From Pleodorina starrii (Eukaryota; Chlorophyta; Chlorophyceae; Chlamydomonadales; Volvocaceae), in NCBI GenBank assembly GCA_030267565.1, contig BRXU01000003.1:6113001-6177000 (forward strand): 64,000 nucleotides of DNA, in the 5' to 3' direction. The notes below the pieces were generated by a model, which saw only the letters and a program-made list of their open reading frames with translations, ran no database searches and was not told where the DNA came from. Within the stretch, counting starts at the first letter, position 1, and each line of letters opens with the position of its first letter. A program made the position numbers and the translations under genes. Below are positions 1 to 11,500 of the stretch, piece by piece.

Positions 1-3000
1 AGACAGAGGGCTGGACAAGGATGGCGCCTCGGGCGTGGGCAAGGATGGGAAAGATGGGGTTGATGGCGTGGCGGCGGTGACACCGGCGGCGGCCGCTGCC
101 GCGGCGATGGCGGCGGCGGCGGCGGAGATGGAGGCGATGCGTGCGTCCCGTCTGGCGGCGGAGGCGGCGACGGCCGCGGCCACGCACGCGACGGAGGAGG
201 CCGAGGCCGCCGCCAGGCGGCTCGAAGAGGCGGCGGCGGCGGCCGCCAGCGCCGGCGACGCAGCTCAGGCGGCGGCGGCGAAGGCGGAGGCCGCGGCGGC
301 GAAGGCGGAGGCAGCTGTGAAGGCGGCCACGGACTCGGCTGCCGATCCCGCGTCCAAGGCGGCAGCAATGGCCGGCGGGGCGACTGACACATCCGTGGAT
401 TCGGATGCTTTGAGGGAGGCGCTTAAGGCGGATGTGGCCGCAGCCGCCGCGGATGCGGCCGCAGCCGCCGCGGTTGCGGCCTCCGCCGCCGCCTCGGCCG
501 CCACTGAGGCAGCGGCGGCCGCTAAGGCCGCCATTGAGGCGACGGAGGCCGCCAAGGCCGCCACTGAGGCGGCGGAGGCGGCGGCGGAGGCCGCCAATGG
601 CGCCGCCGATGTCGCCACGACCGCGGCGGCGGGCGCCGAGACTGCGGCATCGGCGGCGACGACCGCCGGCTGCGCCGCGACCCTGGCGGCGGCCGCCGCG
701 AACGACGCCGCCGCCAACGCCGCCGAGGCGGTGACGCAGCAGACCCAGGGGTCGGCTGGCGCTGCAGGTGCTGGAGGCGCCGACAGCGCTACTGGCGCCG
801 ATGGCGCGGCTGGCACCGACAGCGTTACAGGTGCCGACGGCGCTGCGTGCGCCGGTCCTCGTTCGTCGCTGGCGACATTGGAGCTGCGGTTGGCGGCATT
901 GGCTGATGAGGTCAAGGGCTTGACCGAGAAGGTTGACGGGACGGAGGTAAGGGCGAGGGTGAGGGCGTGTTGGTCGGCAAGGCCGTAACTAGGCCCCATC
1001 CGACCATCCCACCATTATCCCCCCCGAGAGTTTTCAAGGCGTAGCTTCGGCGTCCGGTGAAGCCCGAGGGGCCCGTGGACGTTCGTTTACCACGAGCACC
1101 GGGGGTGTCACATCCGCTGGGAGCCGGAGGCCGCTGGGCGCGCCCGCGCGTGTGTGTTTGTTTGTGTGTGTCTGCTTTGCCCACCTGCCGTGGGGTCCCA
1201 ATGCCGAGCCACCTGCCTGCCTGCCTGCGTGTTTTATCGCGAGGGCACCCGCCTGGGGCCCATTCCATGAACCGCCCTGCCGCAGCCCGTGTGAACGTGG
1301 GGGCTCGCCGTAAAACCCTGTCGTGACTCGCCGTGCGGTGCCGTGCCGTGCCGCGACTCGCCGTGCCGTGAAACCCCGTCGTGACTCGTCCGCCATGCTG
1401 TGCCGTGTCGCCGGGTGGGTCGCAGGGCTCGGGTGGCGACCGACGGGGTGGCAGCCGCACCCTCAAGACAGCCGACTCGGGCATCCAGTTGGGCAGAGTG
1501 GAGGACCTGGATAACAAGGTGCGGGGCGGGAGGGAGGGAGGGAGGAGGGGTGGCCGTTGGGGGAGGGCAAAAAAAAGGAAGGGAGGGAGGCTGGAGGGTT
1601 TCCGGTTCGTGAGTGAAAAGGGAGGGCTCGAGGGCGGGCTGGAAACACGGCTGGAGGCGTGGAGGCGTGGAGGGAGGGCTCCCGGTGTGTGGGTAGATGG
1701 AGGGAGGGATAGGGGGTGGTTTTGTTGAGGGAGGGCTGACAGGTGGAGGAGGAGGGAAGGGCTGCAGGGAGGGAGAAATCGAGAGTCAGGTTTCGGAGCA
1801 CCGTAGCCCCCAATCAAAGCGCCCCCCCAGAGCCAAGGGGACTGGGCACTTGACCCGCAGGAGATTGGAGATGGCTGCGTAACGGGGACTGAAAAGGCTT
1901 CAGCACGCATCAGCGCGCAGGGCAGAAGCCTTCATGGCCGCATGCACGGCTCTCTTGGGCCCCTTCCCCCCTTCCCTCCTCGCTCCTTCCACCCCATCCC
2001 ACCCCATGCTGGATCGCCCACCGCCTCCCCGACGTCTCCGTCTCCGCTGCGGTACCGTATCTTCTTTTACCCCCCAGGTGAATAGCGTAGCCGAGCAGGG
2101 CAGCACCACGCTAGCCCAGCTGCGCGACCTGGCGGATAAAGTAGCGGCGCTGGAGAAGCAGCTGCAGGAAGACAAGGCGGCGGCGGCGGCGACGGCCGCC
2201 GCCGCGGCCGCCGCCGGCGGCGCCGTGGGTGTTGCGGGCGGCGCTGCCGCCGCGGGTGTTGCGGGCGGCGAGCCTTCGGAGCTGACAATCAAGCTGGTTT
2301 CGGAGGTGGAGTCTCGCTTGACGCAAGAGATCGGGGAGGCGCTCCAGGTGGGGGAGGGAGGGAGGGAGGGCGGGACCGCGGGACCGCGGGAGGGAGGGAG
2401 GGAGGGAGGGAGGGAGGGAGGGAGGGAGGGAGGGAGGGAGGGCGGGACCGCGGGACCGCGGGAGGGAGGGAGGGAGGGAGGGAGGGAGGGGGGGAGGGGG
2501 GAACGGTGGCACATTGAAGGAGGGAGGGAGGGAGGAGGGGTAAAGGTGGACGGCGCAAATAGGCGAGTTGAGGAGGTAAGGAGGTAAGGGAAGGAGGCGG
2601 GGGGTGAGCGGCCATGTGCCTGAACAGGCAATGGGGTCTTGCGCCCGGGGAGGAGCTGTGACGACAACAAGCAACAGCAATCAGCTGCTGTTGCTTGTTG
2701 TGCTGATTATCAGCAGGGCACGTTGCCCCACACGCTGCTTTTTGACGTGCTTTACGTGATCTCCCTGTTTGCCTTCTCGCTCTCTGAACAGGAGCTGATC
2801 GGCCAGGCGCAGGATCTGGAGGACATTCGGGCGCGGCTCTACAAACTGGAGGGGGCGGCCAAGGCGGGGGCGGATGGCTCGGATGGCGCGGCGGGCGCGA
2901 ATGGCTCGGCGGCGGCGGCGGCAGGCGGCGGCGCGGACGGCGCCGGCGGCGCGGCGGGCGCGGATGGCAATGTGATGGCCGGCGACTCGACCACGACGAC

Positions 3001-5789
3001 GACGACGACGACGCACTTCGTGACCACGACGGAGATGCAGGAGGTGCTGGTAGGTCGTCACCGCACACGCGCGTAATTTGGGCGAGAAAGAAGATATTGC
3101 AGCCAAGGAAGGGAGGCGGCGTGATTTGGGGCGGGCGGCGGTGCGGGCGGGCGGGCGCATACACGCACCGCCTATACGCACCGCGCTACCGATGCGGGAA
3201 CCGATGCCACCGACGTGTCGTGTCGCCAAATCTCTTTGGACCCAAAACCTCTAAAACCCTAAAACCCGTAAAACCTGCTCCATGCGACGCTGGAGCTGTG
3301 GCTGGCTGGGCCATGTGGGTCGTCGATCGCTGGTTTTATTTGGTTTTAAAGTGTTGTGCTGTTTTTTCTTGTGTTGTGCGCTGTCGCCTCGCTCGCTCGT
3401 TTAGGGATTAGCGTTTAGCCACGCGTCTCTCCTTTTCCCTCGCACGAATTGATGATGATGAGTGTGCGCGGCGCATACGCCTCGACAGGACACGGTGGCT
3501 CAGAAGATGGACGGCCAGGCGGGCAAGATCAAGTCGCTGCAGCGCATCTGCGACGGGCTGCTGGGGGATCTGCAGGTGGGCGTTACGAAGTGCGACTGGA
3601 CAGGCGGTCTCGTTTGGGTTTTAGGGTTTTAGGGTTGCTCGGCTGGCTCGTCGCTGCTCGTTGCATAGGGGCTACTGGCAGGTGGCAGCTGGTCACTTCG
3701 CGCGCCCGGCTTCTTTCGCTTTGCCCGTGACCCACACACCGCCCCCGCCGCCAGCCCGGTCCACCCCGATTCAATCCGTACTGTACGGTGTCGTACCGCA
3801 GGAGGCCGCGCGCGACGTCGGCCAAATGACGGTGCAGATCAAGACGCTGGAGGAGCACCAGGGCAAGCTGGTGGCGGAGCTCGACAGCCTCAAGCGCAAC
3901 GGCGGCGGCGCCGTCGGCGCCGTCGGCGTCGCTGCCGGCACCGCCGGCGCCGTCGGCGCCGACGGCGCCGACGGCGCCTTCAACACGCCGAGGCGCTCCG
4001 CGCTTCGCTCCGCGCTCCGCTCCGCGCGCGCGGCGCCGTCTCCCGGCGTGGTGCCGCCGGCGGGCGCGGAGCCGACGGCCGCGGCCTCCTGGCAGTCGCT
4101 GATGGCGGCGGACGAGGCGGCGCGGTTGCGAGATTTGGAACTGGACGAGGACCTCCAGCAAATGCATGTACGTGCGCACGTGTGCGTGCGCGTGGGCGCG
4201 TGAGCGCGTGTTTCGTATTCTCGTACACCTGTCGCAGAGAGGGACTGAGGGAGAGGGAGAGGGAGAGGGGCAAGGGGCGGTTGGGGAGGAGTCGCTGCTG
4301 CGTGTGTGAGGTCCAACTCTACGCGCGTGTGTTACGTGCGGTCTTCCGTTACGCTGGGACTTCGTTTGGTAGCTGGGTCTCGCGGAGAGGCGGTCCGGGC
4401 TGACGCAACCTCGTCCTGGCGGCCCTGTCGCCCTGGCGGAATACGCCCGCCGCCCGCCGCGCGTCGACTTGCCTCGCGCCACTCGCTGAGTCACGTCAAC
4501 GCGTACCGTGCTGTACCGTTATTCCGCACCCTGACACATCCGTGTCCTTGACCACATTGTCCTGAACACGCGACCTCCCGCTCCCGCCGCACTCTCCCCC
4601 TGTCGTACACCCTGCCGTACACCCTGCCGTATACCCCCACAGGAACAACTGGAGGAGACGAAGGAAGGCTTCCACATCAAACACGAAACCCTGCAGCAGA
4701 TCCTTCTCAAGGTGTGTTGTGTGTGTGTACGGCAAGGGCAGGGGCAGGGGCACGGCGGGCGTGGGACGCGGCCGGGGCTGTCGTGGCGCCGACGCGTGCT
4801 TGTGAGCCCCGGTCGGGCCTCCCGACCCGCGGCCCCGCGGCGGGTGCGCGACCTCGCCAGTCGCCTCAGGGGTGGCGCCACCCGGCGTCCACCCTGCCGG
4901 CCTCCCACCCTCCCTCCCTTGCTCATCCTCCTTCCCTCCCTCCTTCGCTCCCTTGCTCGCCCTCCCTCCCTTGCTCGCCCTCCCCTCTCCTCGTCCCCTC
5001 CCCTCCCCTCCCCTACCCTCTCCTCTCCTCCCCTCCCCTTGTCCTCCAGATCGCCCGCCAGGTTGACAAGCTGCAGAACCACATCAACGAAATGAGCGCC
5101 GGGGATGCGGAGCGGCACCTGGAGACGCAGTTCCGCATTTCCAATGTGGGGGGGCTGCAGGCCACAGCGCTCAAGCTGCTGCAGGGCAGCAGGTAGGGCA
5201 GGGTAGGGTAGGGTAGGTTGGGTTAGGGCAGGGTAGGGTAGGGTAGGGCGCTGGGGCCTGGGGGCTGCTGCGGCTGCTGCGGAGGTTACGGAGGCTGCAA
5301 GTTACTGCTCCGGCTGCTGCTGCTCCGGCGGCGGTGCTGTTTCTGATGCTGCGCTGGTGGTGGTGGTGGTGCTGCTGTTGGGGGTGGGCGCGGCCACGAG
5401 GTTAGGTCAGGTCTTGCGCTCAAAGCGCTTATCTCCCATATACCGGTACATGGTGAAAAGGAAGCCACGAGGGGAGTAGGAGGACGCGAGTCTCGGAAGG
5501 CCGGAGGCCGGAGGCCGGCGGACGTCGCCCGCCGCGCCGGCCCACGGTCCAAATGACGCGGCCGCCCCTTGCTGTCCGCCCCCGCCCCCGCCCCCGCCCC
5601 CGCAGGCCCTCCTCCCCCAACACCATCGCCAAGATGTTGGCCAGTAAGAACGTGTCGCTGGACCATCGCGCCTTCCTCGCAATGGGCATCGGGGCAGAGA
5701 AGTCTGAGGAGGCCGGCGCCGCCGCCGGCTCCGCCGCGGACGCTGGCGCCGCCGGCGCTGCCCCCGCGGCGGCGGCCCCCGTGAACTGA
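1..5789 (+). CDS. Ala-rich coiled-coil protein with collagen-like stretches (5' end outside window)
   Basis: Not recognised as a named family. Exons read as <2-946, 2078-2347, 2792-3049, 3489-3575, 3802-4167, 4643-4711, 5050-5192 and 5606-5789 (stop TGA). Every junction is GT-AG and phase is kept (phase 0 except the last, phase 2), giving about 773 residues in the window. The first exon starts with collagen-like Gly-Lys-Asp-Gly units, then about 240 residues that are mostly Ala with Glu/Lys/Arg, as in a long helix. Later exons carry heptad-like coiled coils (for example LRDLADKVAALEKQL and ARQVDKLQNHINEM). Gly-Ala-Asp stretches recur at about 760-860, 2870-2970 and 3900-3980. The C-terminus is another Ala/Gly-rich tail. 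The style closely resembles the next gene downstream on the same strand, so the two could be structural proteins of related function; that is inference. Confidence 0.7.
2348..2515. repeat. GGGA-rich purine tract in an intron
   Basis: Directly after the donor at 2348 the intron is almost pure purine, made of GGGA units broken twice by a CGGGACCGCGGGACCGCG block. Frames across it give meaningless Glu-Gly-Arg or Pro-Ser-Leu repeats. Confidence 0.85.
5193..5250 (+). repeat. GGGTA pentanucleotide tract in an intron
   Basis: The intron that begins at 5193 opens with repeated GGGTA units interrupted by GGTTGGGTTAGGGC. The same pentamer in the opposite orientation (CCCTA) fills an intron near 57.5 kb. 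Confidence 0.7.
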
Positions 5790-7914
5790 TTGAGGTGTCA
5801 ACTGCCGCTCCTTGACCGGTCGGCAGGCTTTGGCAGACGGGCGTCGTCGAGAAGGGAAGGGACGACGGTGCCGAAATATACTGGAGGATTTTTTAAAGAA
5901 TGGAAGGGTGCGGGTGAGCACCGGGTTTGGGGACATTCCGGGCGAAGGGATGTGTGCGGTTGTGGGGAAGTGGGGAAGGGAATACCGGAAGGTTGGAGCT
6001 GCTCCAGAAGGGGGTGCGTGGTGGGGACTTCATGTATCCATGATCTGGTTGGGCGCCAACGCGCCGGCGGACAAAAAGCAGTGCGTGCGTCTGCGCGGGT
6101 GTCTGTGCCGCGCGCGTTTGACGCCGCTTTCGCTGCGTTTGTTATTACCATATGAAATATACGTCGTCGAATATACGTCGGACGGCACAGCAGGAAGGTG
6201 AATTTCCCAATAAATGGTTGGGGCTCGCGGACGCAAAGAGGCATTGTTGGCGCGCGGCGGCTGAGCACAAGCAGCACTGTTTTTTCCCACTGTTTTCCTT
6301 CACTGTGTTTCGTGGCTAAACCGGTATCATGGCAGGCCATCGAAGCCGTGCCAGCAAGTGACGGCAGGCGATGGGAGGTGGCTTAGACATACGATGATGT
6401 GGTTTACCGAACTGCGCTCGGTGTGTGTGTGCTTTTGTTGGCGTTGCGGCCTTGGTGCATTGGTGGACCAGGAAGGTTCGCGCGGGCAGTCTGGCGGCAA
6501 GGGTTCATTTTCCGGTGGGCCAAACTTCATTTTCTTGCCTGCGCATTATTGGGCGAGGCCCCGGGCGCGAAGCGCCGTGCCTCGCCGTGCTCGCCTGAGC
6601 CGCGCCGCGGCTCTACGTCCTTGATGCGGCTGCAGCAGGATTGTTTCACGGTGATATGATTGCGGCGTAATCATACCGTGACGCACGCGGATCTTAGCTT
6701 TGGCGACTTGGGGAAGGGAGGCCTGCTGCTTGTTCTCGGCGCCGACAGCGGAAACGGCGCAGGAATGGCTTTGGAGTCCGAGGAGAGCGTGCCTGGAAGA
6801 GTTAGACAGGCATGCCGCCGGATAGGTAGTGTGTATGTATAATAGGATTGCGCGTTGTTGCTGCTGCACAGCGCGTGTTGTGGCGCGAAAAACAAAATAT
6901 ACTCACGGAGTAGTTTGCATCCCCGCACTCCATTACAGCCTGCTTAGCAGGCAGGCATGCTGCACGCCGTGGAACTCGCGAAGCCTCCGACCTTCCAGTT
7001 TACTTGGCGCTGTCGCTGGGCTGCAACACGCCCGCGCAGGGACAGGGGCACTTGACGCCTGGATTGATCAGTCATTCCCACGGTTGTTTGTTTACAAGTC
7101 CGCCCGTAAATGGCTCTTTCCCGACGCGGCGTGGACTTCTTTCGTGGCTTTTGCCGTCGCTCCGTGGGTTCGATACCGTGAATGGATATTCAGTACTAAG
7201 AGTGTTTGGTACGTTGCGTACAGAGACTTGTGGCGCTTGGGATGAAGTGCTCGAGGTGGCAAGGAGCCTCGACGATTTGCGCTACTTGACTCGACGACGC
7301 GTCGCCGTACTATCCCGCGACGATCCATTTTCTCACGATTGGCTAGCTGGGAGCTTGACTTGCAGGGCTGCTGGAGAGGTTGAAATGCGTCACGGATTGG
7401 GATTCCTTCAATAATCTGCGCTTGCCGTCCGCGAGGAGGTGCAAAGAGGCGCAAGCGACAGTACCGGTACAGTAACACAGGCTAGCTAGGCACTTGGTCG
7501 ATAATGCATTTTTGCCATTGCTGGTCGTCTCCAAATAAACTCCTAAGCGCAGCAGTGGCATGACCGGGCGCACTTTGAGTGACATGTGAACATTTGAGTG
7601 CGCATCTCGCATCGTACCTCGAGCTAACGGCAAAACAGCTTGTTCCAGCTGGTAAACTGCAGGGTTCTACTTAAAGAGACGTAATAATAACCTTCAGCTC
7701 TATATATATGCCATTTCGTTAGGAAGTTCGACTGACAGTTCGACTGAAGCCGCTACCCTAAAATTGTGACATCATGCCTTAATGTGGGTGGTGCTGCTTT
7801 AAATGTCTTGCAGTTATTTAGCCCCTACTCAGTTAGCTGTAACTCTAGGAAAATGTGCGGCTGAGGCCGAAGCGTCGCATCCGCATGCACAGGGCTGCAC
7901 CCTGCGTGTAGGCT
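5790..7914. other. Intergenic region between two same-strand genes
   Basis: The first 400 bases are probably 3' untranslated sequence of the upstream gene. From about 6100 the base composition becomes clearly less GC-rich than the genes. Open frames exist (for example 7004-7414 on the plus strand) but I recognise no domain, and no splice pattern supports them. TACCGGTA palindromes lie at 5441 (inside the upstream gene's last intron) and 7462. Confidence 0.5.
6209..6214 (+). promoter_or_regulatory. Candidate polyadenylation signal AATAAA
   Basis: AATAAA lies 420 bases after the stop codon of the coiled-coil gene ending at 5789. Chlamydomonad algae usually use TGTAA instead, so this is only a candidate. 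Confidence 0.2.
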
Positions 7915-8482
7915 ATGGACGATGACGCTTCAGGCACTTATTACGAGCCCGACATTGAATCCATAACTCCAACAACGGTGCGTTCCCGCGTAAGTAACAG
8001 CACTTGAAAACATGTTCCGCGGCAATTACGCGGGAGCGCTTTGTCATGGGTATGACGTGCAAGCTACGTAATCAACTTGACGATGGTTTGATCAAGCTTT
8101 TCAATATTGCGATTTGGGAGGGACCTCGTTTGTGGGGTTACATGGCGAACCCAATCGTGGCAAAAGAACACGCAGCCCTCAACTTGCTCAGCACCCGCAA
8201 CAAAAAATCTCATCGCGGCAAAGAGCGGGCGTGTGAAGCCCTGCTGAAATTCAAATGTCGGCGCGCCGTGGAGACTATGCGACTTCCGCGCTTCTACGAC
8301 CCGCCAGAAACGCGCGCGGGGACTTGCCGCATCAGCTCAGACTGACGTAGACACGCCCTCGTGTCGGATTCCCATTTCCTTCCCCCCACCCACCACAGCG
8401 CAAGGTCCCAGCACCCCACCCTCGTCCAGGCCCGCGGGCTGCTTTGCTTTGCCGCCCTGGCAAAACCTAGGACAACCCTGCG

Positions 8483-8516
<34 letters not shown>

Positions 8517-11500
8517 GTCTCTGTCTCTTACACCTCCGCAACCCCCCCTCCCCATAACACGGGGCCTACAGGACAAACAGCACAGCGGCGCGCGGAACCC
8601 GCCCGAGGGCTCCTCCACCCGCGCCCCACAGCGGCAGCAGCAGCCGCAGCTGCAGCGCCAACCGTCTGCCAAAGCAGCCGAGGCGGTGGGTGGACGCGGA
8701 TCCAGAACCGACGCAGGCGCCCTCCGCAACCCCATCGGCCGCACCGCCAGTCGCAAAACGCCGGGTGAGCTACGGGGGACGCAAAAGAAGATACCTTCGG
8801 GGATCGTGGGGGGGAAGAAGGGGTAGCGACTCGGTTTATGGTGCACCTCGCGGCTCGGCCCCCCGTTTCCCACGAGGTGGAGTGCGGCTGACCGCCCCCG
8901 CCCGCCCCGCCCCGCCCCTCCCCGCCCTGCCATGCCCTGCCCTCCCTGACGCCCATGTCTCAACCCGCCCCCGCCCCCAACACGCACACGCTCACACACG
9001 GACGCACACACGGACACACTCAGGCCAAGTAACGGAGTCCTCCCGTAAGCCCAAGCTGCCCTCGACAACGAGCGTTGACAACAAGCGCACCGTGTCGAAG
9101 ACGCCACAACGACCGTCGGCGCAGCCGCAACCCCGGCAGCAGCAGCTGCAACAGCAGCTCTCAGGCCCTTCCCCTCTAAGGGAGCGGCGCAGCGGCATCC
9201 CCGCACCGCCCTCTTCCCAGGCCCAGCCCAAGCCCAGGTCCCAGTCCGTGACGCGGCCGTCCCAACCGAAACCGCAGCCACGATCGCAGTCCGGGCCACG
9301 AACCTCTGTCCGGCAACCCCAGCCCCAGCCGCAGCCGCAGCCCTGGCGGTGGTCTGCGTCGGGGCACGAGTCTTCGGAGGCGGAGGAACCGGATCTAGAG
9401 CCGCACCTACAGCGGCAGCAGCCGGAGGCGGCGGCGCCGCCGCTGCAGCGGCAGCCATTACGGCCAGCTGTGCAGCGGCTACTTGACGAGATAGAGGCAG
9501 AGATTTCCGAGGAAATGAACGGGCGCAGCGGCGGTGTCGGCGGCGGCGGCGGCGGCCGCAGTTTCTCTGGCGGCAGCGCGCTGGTGGTTCGGGGCGACGT
9601 CAGCCCGGCGCGGCCCGGGCGGCCGGCGGTGTACGACGTGTTTCGGTCGTACGACGCTGATGGCGACGGCCTGATCACCTACGAGGCGCTGTTGTCGGCG
9701 TTTGGAGTGCTGGGGCTGCTGGGCGGCGGGGGTGTGACGGCGCGGCAGCTAGGTGGGTCGTGTGGGCCTTAGGGTTTGGACCCAAAACATTACTTGGTGG
9801 CCAAGTGCGGTCTGGACGCTCGTTTGTGACATTCTTGGGCCCAAATGTGGGCTGGCTAAACGTGGGTGGGTTCCACCATAGATTCATTTACAGGGCAAGC
9901 CAGGCCAGGGCAGGGCAGGGAAAGGGCAGTGAAACCTTGGTGGCCCCGCAGAAACGACGACCCCGACGACCCCAAATCCGACCCGGCTGGACGCGCCGCC
10001 GGGCACGTGCGCCCCCGCTCCGACACCCGAAGATCGAAAGCGAAACCCTCAAAGAAAACCGAAACCTCCCTAAAACCCTAAAACCTCGGAACCCCCGATC
10101 CCGGCGTGGCGCAGGCGAGGTGCTTGGTCTAGGCACCGACTGGGCAGCCGCCGCGCGCCGTCAGTACAACGTCCAGGAGTTCGCTTCGATGTGCGGCCGA
10201 CTGGCGGGATACAGCCAGCAGCAGCAGCTGCAGCAGCAACAACAGCAGCAGGCCGCCAGGGCGGCGACGACGGTGGCGCTGCAGCAGGAGGAGTTGCAAC
10301 AGATGCAGCAGCAACAACAGCAGGTTGAAGGTACGTGGCGGGCGCCGGGAGAGCTGCCGTGGCGATGGCCGGGGCCAGGGCCGGGGCCTAGGTCGGGACA
10401 GGCCCTGCCGTGGGTCGGGACAGGCCCTGCCGTGGGTCGGGTCGGGAGCGCCGTCCGGAGGCCCTCGAAGGGATCCAGGGGGAGACGAAGAGCGCCCGGA
10501 TGGGGATGCGATGGAGGGCGGACCGGAGGGTGGTGCAGCCCTGGCGCTGGCGAGGGAGGGAGGGAAGGAAGGAAGGGTTTTAGAGCGGAGACGGGGCAGC
10601 AGCATGGAGCTGCGACGACACAGCGTCTGTCTGGTGGTGGTGGTGGTGGTGGGAGAGAGAGAGAGAGGGAGTGCTGAGTTGTGTTGCTTTCGGGGTGCTG
10701 TTGCTTTGCCACCATGCTGGGCCCCTGCCCCTTGACCCCTGACCCCTGACCCTTGACCCTTGACCCTCTGCCCCCCCTCCTACTGACGGCCGCCCTCCTG
10801 CTGCACCGTCTCCGCAGGCGGAGGAGGCGGAGGCGGCGGCGGCACGGCGGCTGACCGCGCGGAGCTGATGCGCCGCGTGTATGCGCGCTACGCGGCCGCT
10901 CCCGGTCAGCCCCGCATCGAGACGGATGCGGACTTTGTGCAGCCGCGCATGAGCGGCAGCCAAATGCAGCGGGTGGTGACGGCGCTGGGCCTCATGCAGC
11001 CCACGGGTGGGTGGCTGGCTGGGGTGCTGGGGTGGTGGGATGCTGTAGTGGCTGGCTGGCTGGGTGGCTGGCTGGCTGGGTGGGTGGCTGGCTGAGTTTC
11101 TGGGTAGGTGAGTGGCTGGGTAGGTGGCTGGGTAGGTGGCTGGATGGGTTGGTGAGGGGCTGGGGCATGACATGGACTGCATTTGGAGCCCCTCTGCTCC
11201 CCATCGGTTCTGCCTTTTCCCCTCCGTCGTCGCCGCCGCCAACACCACCACCGGCGCTGCTTGCACGCACCCTCGCCCGCCTCCCCACCCCATCCAGCAC
11301 CCGGCCCCCCCAACGTCTTCTCCGCTTCTCCGCTGCGGTTTCCATCTGCCACCCACACCCACTCCGCCCACTCCGCCCACTCCGCCCACTCCGCCCACTC
11401 TCCCACCCACTCCCCCGCCCACTCCCCCGCCCACTCAGGTCCCCTGACTGCGGAGGCCGTGGGAACCGTCTACGCGCGCTGCAAGCCCCCGGGAGTGCGC

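Noticed and set aside
265..999. Long Ala/Ser/Val minus-strand frame opposite the first gene
   Set aside because: Mirror of the Ala-rich (GCN) coding strand. The splice structure and charged helices support the plus strand.
8004..8345. 113-codon plus-strand frame, less GC-rich than the exons
   Set aside because: No domain recognised, and it falls inside the proposed first intron of the p25-alpha gene. It could be real, but nothing beyond the open frame supports it.
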